Position numbers and translations under genes: made by a program
The notes under the pieces: generated by a model
Databases searched by the model: none
The model's input: the letters and a program-made list of their open reading frames with translations, nothing else
What the model was told of the DNA's origin: nothing
From: Stackebrandtia nassauensis DSM 44728
Lineage (GTDB): Bacteria; Actinomycetota; Actinomycetes; Mycobacteriales; Micromonosporaceae
Length of the DNA: 64,000 nt
Direction of reading: 5' to 3'
Assembly (NCBI RefSeq): GCF_000024545.1
Contig: NC_013947.1
Coordinates: forward strand, 5,952,001 to 6,016,000
Shown here: positions 60,955 through 64,000 of the stretch, piece by piece
How positions within the stretch are numbered: the stretch's first letter is position 1
Layout: each line of letters starts with the position of its first letter

Positions 60955-63060
60955 GTGTTCCATCCACTTGAAGGCCTTGCCGGTCTTCGGCGATCTCTTG
61001 GTGGCAGATATCTGAGAATCGTCACCGCGCATGGAATCTCGGTCATCGGTGACTCCTTCACGTTGCCCACCATGATGTTGTGGATCTACGCGACCTCGGC
61101 TCATCGGGTGCAGTGGCTCGGCTGGGTCATGGTGGCGCAGTATCTGCCACGGGTACTCGCCGGGGCTTTACTGTCCCGATTTGCCGACCTGCCACATCGG
61201 GGTCGGGTGATGGTGATCTGCGATCTCGTGAGAGTCGTCGTGACACTCGCTCTGCTGGTGGCGATGTGGCAGGGCGATATCGTGTTGGCCCTGGTTCTGC
61301 TGGCCGCTTCGTCGGGGATCGGGACGGTGTTCTTCTCCGCGCAGGAAGCCTCGATTCCGGTGCTGGTGGACCGGGACGCGATCACCCAGGCCAATGCCGT
61401 CCTGCAGGGGACGAATCAGAGTGTCTTCGCGTTCGCTCCGGCCGTGGCGGTGTTCGTGTACGTGCTCGTGGGACCCTACTGGGCCATCGCGTTCGACGCG
61501 GCGACCTTCGCCGTCTCCGCTGTCATCCTGCTTCGGTTGTGGCGACTCGAAACCACCGCTGATCGTGGTGACGCGTCGGATGTCCGGGAGACTCGATCAC
61601 AGCGCACGGCCAATATCTGGCAGGGCATCGTGGCGGCGGGTTTCGCCGCCGCCGCGATCAGTCTGTCAGCAGGAATCAATCAGACCGTCATGATCGCGGT
61701 ACTCGACCGCGATCTGGGTGGCGCCGCCACCGACATCGGGTGGTTGTCGATTGCCAACGGGATCGCCCAGGTGTCAGTTCTGGGGCTCGTGGTCACCTTC
61801 GCGGCTCGCATTCGCGGCAGCTGGTTGCTGCTCGTGTCGGCGGCGGGGATGGCGCTCGGGCAGTTCGCGGTCTCGCAGGCGGGTTCGTTGACCGTGCTCA
61901 TCGCCGCGGTTGTCGTCACTTCGCTCGTGAACGCGCCGTTCAACGTCGCCACGGCGACCTTGCAGCAACGCTCCACCGGCAATCGGCATCGAGGCAGGGT
62001 CCTGGGCAGGGTGACGGCGGTGAAGGCCGCGATGTTCGTCGTCGGTGCCCTCGGCGGCGGCTGGCTGGCCGATCTCATCGGTGGTCGTGCCACGCTGGTG
62101 GTCTCCGCACTCGCCTGTCTGGCCGCCCTCGTCGCCGCGATCTTCCTGCGCACATCACATCGAGTGTCGGAAATCGACCATGACACACCGCCAGCCGTGT
62201 CCAACTCGATTCCCGAGGCCAAGTTAGATCGAATCGGCTCGTTGATAGGGCGCGCGGAGGATCTCGCCGATCTGCTTGCTGTCCCGGGTCAGGAACGCCC
62301 GGTGAAGCCTGAATGTTTCGGTCGGCGGGTCGAGGCCCAGCGTCTCCCGGTAGTGCTGACGGCATTGTTCGAAGCTGCGCAGTCCGGCAGCGGCACCGTT
62401 CGCGTGGAACTGGGCGATCATCGCCAGCTGCCACGTCCGGTCCGAGTCCACGCACTCACCGAGCAGCGTTTGTATCTCGGCTGTCAGCAGGTGCCAGTCA
62501 TTCGCGAGCAGCCGCGCCGTGAAGTAGTCGCGTTTCACGTCGCGATAGGCGGCGTTGACGGCGACCGCCTGGCCGTCGAGCCATCGACTGGCGGGAAGGC
62601 CGGTTCCGAACGGTCCTCGCCACAACCGCATCGCCTGTCGGCAGAGTCCGATGGCCTGGGAGGCGGCACCGTTCCTGATGTTGTGCCGGGCATCGACCGC
62701 GAGCGCGCGAAACTGATCGAGGTCCAGGGCGTGGGCGGACAAGTCGAGCTGATATCCATCATGGAGAACTGTCCTCAGCTTCTTGGACTCCCCCTGGTGA
62801 ATCATGTCGAATTCGCGTCGCAGCGTACTGATGATGCTGCGCAGGTTCGCGGCCGCGGAGCTCGGCGGGTTGTCCCACAGCAGATCCGCCAGTCTGCCAA
62901 CCGATACCGGTGTTCCACGATGGAGTGCCAATGCCGCGATCACGGCGCGCCGCAACCGGGACCGCGGCGTCACCACAGTCATCGGACTCGCGAGGTGGAC
63001 TTCTCCGAGAACCCGAACGAAAACTTCCAACTTCCATTCTCCGTACCAGCCGACCCGTGA
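60955..63060 (+). CDS. MFS exporter (frame overlaps the SARP gene at its end)
   Basis: The first roughly 415 residues are an MFS transporter with 12 TM segments (VTAHGISVIGDSFTLPTMML, then RFADLPHRGRVMVICDL as the signature loop). The frame stays open for another 285 codons to 63060, but that part is the exact antisense of the SARP gene and shows no membrane or other recognisable features. The real protein either carries this unusual tail or a stop has been lost near 62200. The GTG at 60955 was picked because GGTGAGG lies six bases upstream; a GTG at 60943 is also in frame. It follows the decarboxylase after 54 nt, so exports the peptide product, in all likelihood. Confidence 0.75.
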   Translation: MFHPLEGLAGLRRSLGGRYLRIVTAHGISVIGDSFTLPTMMLWIYATSAHRVQWLGWVMVAQYLPRVLAGALLSRFADLPHRGRVMVICDLVRVVVTLALLVAMWQGDIVLALVLLAASSGIGTVFFSAQEASIPVLVDRDAITQANAVLQGTNQSVFAFAPAVAVFVYVLVGPYWAIAFDAATFAVSAVILLRLWRLETTADRGDASDVRETRSQRTANIWQGIVAAGFAAAAISLSAGINQTVMIAVLDRDLGGAATDIGWLSIANGIAQVSVLGLVVTFAARIRGSWLLLVSAAGMALGQFAVSQAGSLTVLIAAVVVTSLVNAPFNVATATLQQRSTGNRHRGRVLGRVTAVKAAMFVVGALGGGWLADLIGGRATLVVSALACLAALVAAIFLRTSHRVSEIDHDTPPAVSNSIPEAKLDRIGSLIGRAEDLADLLAVPGQERPVKPECFGRRVEAQRLPVVLTALFEAAQSGSGTVRVELGDHRQLPRPVRVHALTEQRLYLGCQQVPVIREQPRREVVAFHVAIGGVDGDRLAVEPSTGGKAGSERSSPQPHRLSAESDGLGGGTVPDVVPGIDRERAKLIEVQGVGGQVELISIMENCPQLLGLPLVNHVEFASQRTDDAAQVRGRGARRVVPQQIRQSANRYRCSTMECQCRDHGAPQPGPRRHHSHRTREVDFSENPNENFQLPFSVPADP
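62224..63030 (-). CDS. SARP-type regulator of the RiPP cluster
   Basis: A 268-residue small SARP. Residues 1-90 are the winged-helix domain (RSRLRRAVIAALALHRGTPVSVGRLADLLWDNPP) and the rest is a BTAD region (AEIQTLLGECVDSDRTWQLAMIAQF). The start is an unusual TTG at 63030, with GGAG eight bases upstream; no ATG or GTG fits better. Small SARPs activate the clusters they sit in, so the peptide operon running toward it is the likely target. The gene is convergent with the exporter and lies fully inside that gene's open frame. Confidence 0.85.
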   Translation of the reverse strand: MEVFVRVLGEVHLASPMTVVTPRSRLRRAVIAALALHRGTPVSVGRLADLLWDNPPSSAAANLRSIISTLRREFDMIHQGESKKLRTVLHDGYQLDLSAHALDLDQFRALAVDARHNIRNGAASQAIGLCRQAMRLWRGPFGTGLPASRWLDGQAVAVNAAYRDVKRDYFTARLLANDWHLLTAEIQTLLGECVDSDRTWQLAMIAQFHANGAAAGLRSFEQCRQHYRETLGLDPPTETFRLHRAFLTRDSKQIGEILRAPYQRADSI

Positions 63061-63217
63061 CGGGCGGCCGGTATCCGGGAAGAACCCACGGCTTTCCCGG
63101 GAACCGTGCGTTGACCGGCCGCGGACTCGCTACGGGGTCCGTTCTCTCCACTTCACCGCCACAAGTCTAGGGCGGCAACGCAAACCGCTCAGCGAACGCG
63201 CGTTCCCGGGCGACGGT

Positions 63218-63553
63218 TCAGACGACGGTGAGTTTGGAGACGTCGTTGTCCAGGGAGGTCTGGGCTCGGGAGCTGACCTCTTCGCTGGGTGATTGGGAGA
63301 GGTAGCCGAAGACCGCGTTGAGGTCGCGCAGGTCGGTGGCGGTGACCGGGATCTTGTGCTGCCGTAGGAGGGCGACCAGGTCCTCCATCGCGATCTGCCA
63401 TTCGCCGGCGCCGGAGTTGCCTCGGATCGAGTCGGCGTAGCGGCGCATGAGGGCGTCGTCGCCGAGTTTGTCGACGAGGCGCTCGATGACGGACTCGCTG
63501 GTGGTGATGAAGTCGGTCAGGTCCATGGCAGGCAGTCTCTCTTCGCTCGTCAC
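63218..63553 (-). CDS. Presumed immunity protein of the EndoU toxin
   Basis: A 111-residue acidic helical protein (ITTSESVIERLVDKLGDDALMRRYADSIRGNSGAGEW region, quoted in part). No family is recognised. The ATG at 63553 overlaps the toxin stop by 4 nt (ATGA); an inner ATG at 63526 is also possible. A small acidic protein encoded right after a polymorphic toxin C-terminus is the standard place for the cognate immunity gene, so the role is inferred from position. Confidence 0.7.
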   Translation of the reverse strand: MTSEERLPAMDLTDFITTSESVIERLVDKLGDDALMRRYADSIRGNSGAGEWQIAMEDLVALLRQHKIPVTATDLRDLNAVFGYLSQSPSEEVSSRAQTSLDNDVSKLTVV

Positions 63554-64000
63554 CGCGGGTTCTTCTTCACGCCCAGGCCCCCGTCGAGGGGGTGCGCCGA
63601 CCAGACCGTGCCGTCGGCGTTGAGGATCACCCTAATGGTGACACCGGCGCGCTGGCCCTGGACTTCGTAGCCCGCTCCGTTGGGGCGGGGTAGCGGTTGG
63701 GAGTCGGGGTTGCGGGCGACGTCGTTGACCATGTCCATGATCTGGTCGTCGGTCCAGTGCTTGGGGAACTCGGTCTTGCCCGGGCGGTTGGTGCCGTAGC
63801 GGTGGCCGCCGGAGGTGGGGTCGTTCTTGTCACCGTCCAGGATGTGGCCCCGGCGTTGGGTGGTGTCGCCCAGGTTCGGCATGGTCTTGCGCGGGTCGGG
63901 TTCGTTGGGCTGGCGGTCGTCCCAGCCGTTCTTGCCGCCCGACTTGCGGGAGGGCGCGGGCGGTGGGGCGCTCGTCGTGGACTTGTTGAGCAGCATGTCG
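63550..64000 (-). CDS. EndoU-family polymorphic toxin, C-terminal part
   Basis: At least 150 codons of a larger gene that continues past position 64000. After a Pro/Ser-rich linker comes a bacterial EndoU nuclease domain: RRGHILDGD (catalytic H51, counting from the Met at 63996), GGHRYGTN (H65), GKTEFPKHW (K74), and VTIRVILNADGTVWSAHPLDGGLG at the end (cited in part). EndoU toxins cleave RNA, often tRNA, and are delivered by contact-dependent, type VII or other secretion routes. The Met at 63996 is probably internal, since these domains sit at the C-terminus of long proteins. Confidence 0.8.
   Translation of the reverse strand, partial: DMLLNKSTTSAPPPAPSRKSGGKNGWDDRQPNEPDPRKTMPNLGDTTQRRGHILDGDKNDPTSGGHRYGTNRPGKTEFPKHWTDDQIMDMVNDVARNPDSQPLPRPNGAGYEVQGQRAGVTIRVILNADGTVWSAHPLDGGLGVKKNPR

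Noticed and set aside
61774-62222. Leftward frames inside the MFS gene
   Set aside because: Composition is Arg/Thr/Ser-rich shadow sequence, and none has a ribosome binding site or family match; the rightward frame clearly encodes a transporter.

Overview
This is high-GC DNA with densely packed genes, frequent ATGA start/stop overlaps, many GTG starts, two SARP-type regulators, and many TetR, GntR, LacI and MarR regulators. That points to a filamentous actinomycete. A Glycomycetales or Micromonosporales relative is my guess, not something the sequence proves. murB is the one clearly housekeeping gene; nearly everything else is accessory: transport, regulation, stress response and inter-bacterial conflict. 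I saw no tRNA, rRNA, CRISPR array or intact insertion sequence.

Layout. 1-4.1 kb: a leftward branched-chain amino-acid ABC operon (livK, livH, a livM-livG fusion, start of livF), with an RNA hairpin after livK. 4.2-9.8 kb: a NitT/TauT-type ABC transporter plus an ACMSD-like amidohydrolase, divergent from a LacI regulator; two related operators lie between them. 9.9-17 kb: membrane proteins, an NmrA-type reductase, a rifamycin-phosphotransferase-like enzyme, and a TetR/membrane-protein pair. 17.1-20.4 kb: a large AfsR-like SARP. 20.5-27.2 kb: a CPBP protease, a serine hydrolase behind three tandem operators, a MarR/MFS pair and a TetR/carboxylesterase pair, each pair with palindromes in its divergent promoter. 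27.2-28.3 kb: decayed gene pieces. 28.3-32.4 kb: a GntR/arginase-fold operon, a second NmrA protein, GNAT and DUF998 proteins.

32.5-37.3 kb is an NLR-like conflict island. It holds a Bell-type small effector whose C-terminal motif matches the N-terminal motif of a nearby NB-ARC/TPR protein (bacterial amyloid signalling, BASS-like), a GT-B-like protein, a small partner, and a nine-copy heptanucleotide repeat. 37.4-43.5 kb: a DnaQ-like exonuclease; a GntR-UTRA, FAD-oxidoreductase and phosphatase set with matching operators; murB. 44-50 kb: a MacB/FtsX-type ABC exporter divergent from a histidine kinase/response regulator. 49.4-54.5 kb: a second kinase and regulator with two DUF4097 paralogues, reminiscent of Lia-type envelope-stress modules. 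54.5-58.5 kb: an AidB-like acyl-CoA dehydrogenase, a GntR, a VOC protein and an SDR.

58.5-63.0 kb is the most striking region, a compact candidate RiPP cluster. An unusually short 23-codon gene encodes a peptide ending in Cys-Val-Cys. It is followed by a perfect hairpin, a radical SAM/SPASM peptide maturase, a translationally coupled EpiD-like cysteine decarboxylase, an MFS exporter, and a convergent SARP regulator. There is no lanthipeptide dehydratase or cyclase in view, so the route to any C-terminal ring would be unusual. The window ends inside an EndoU-type polymorphic toxin with its presumed immunity gene.
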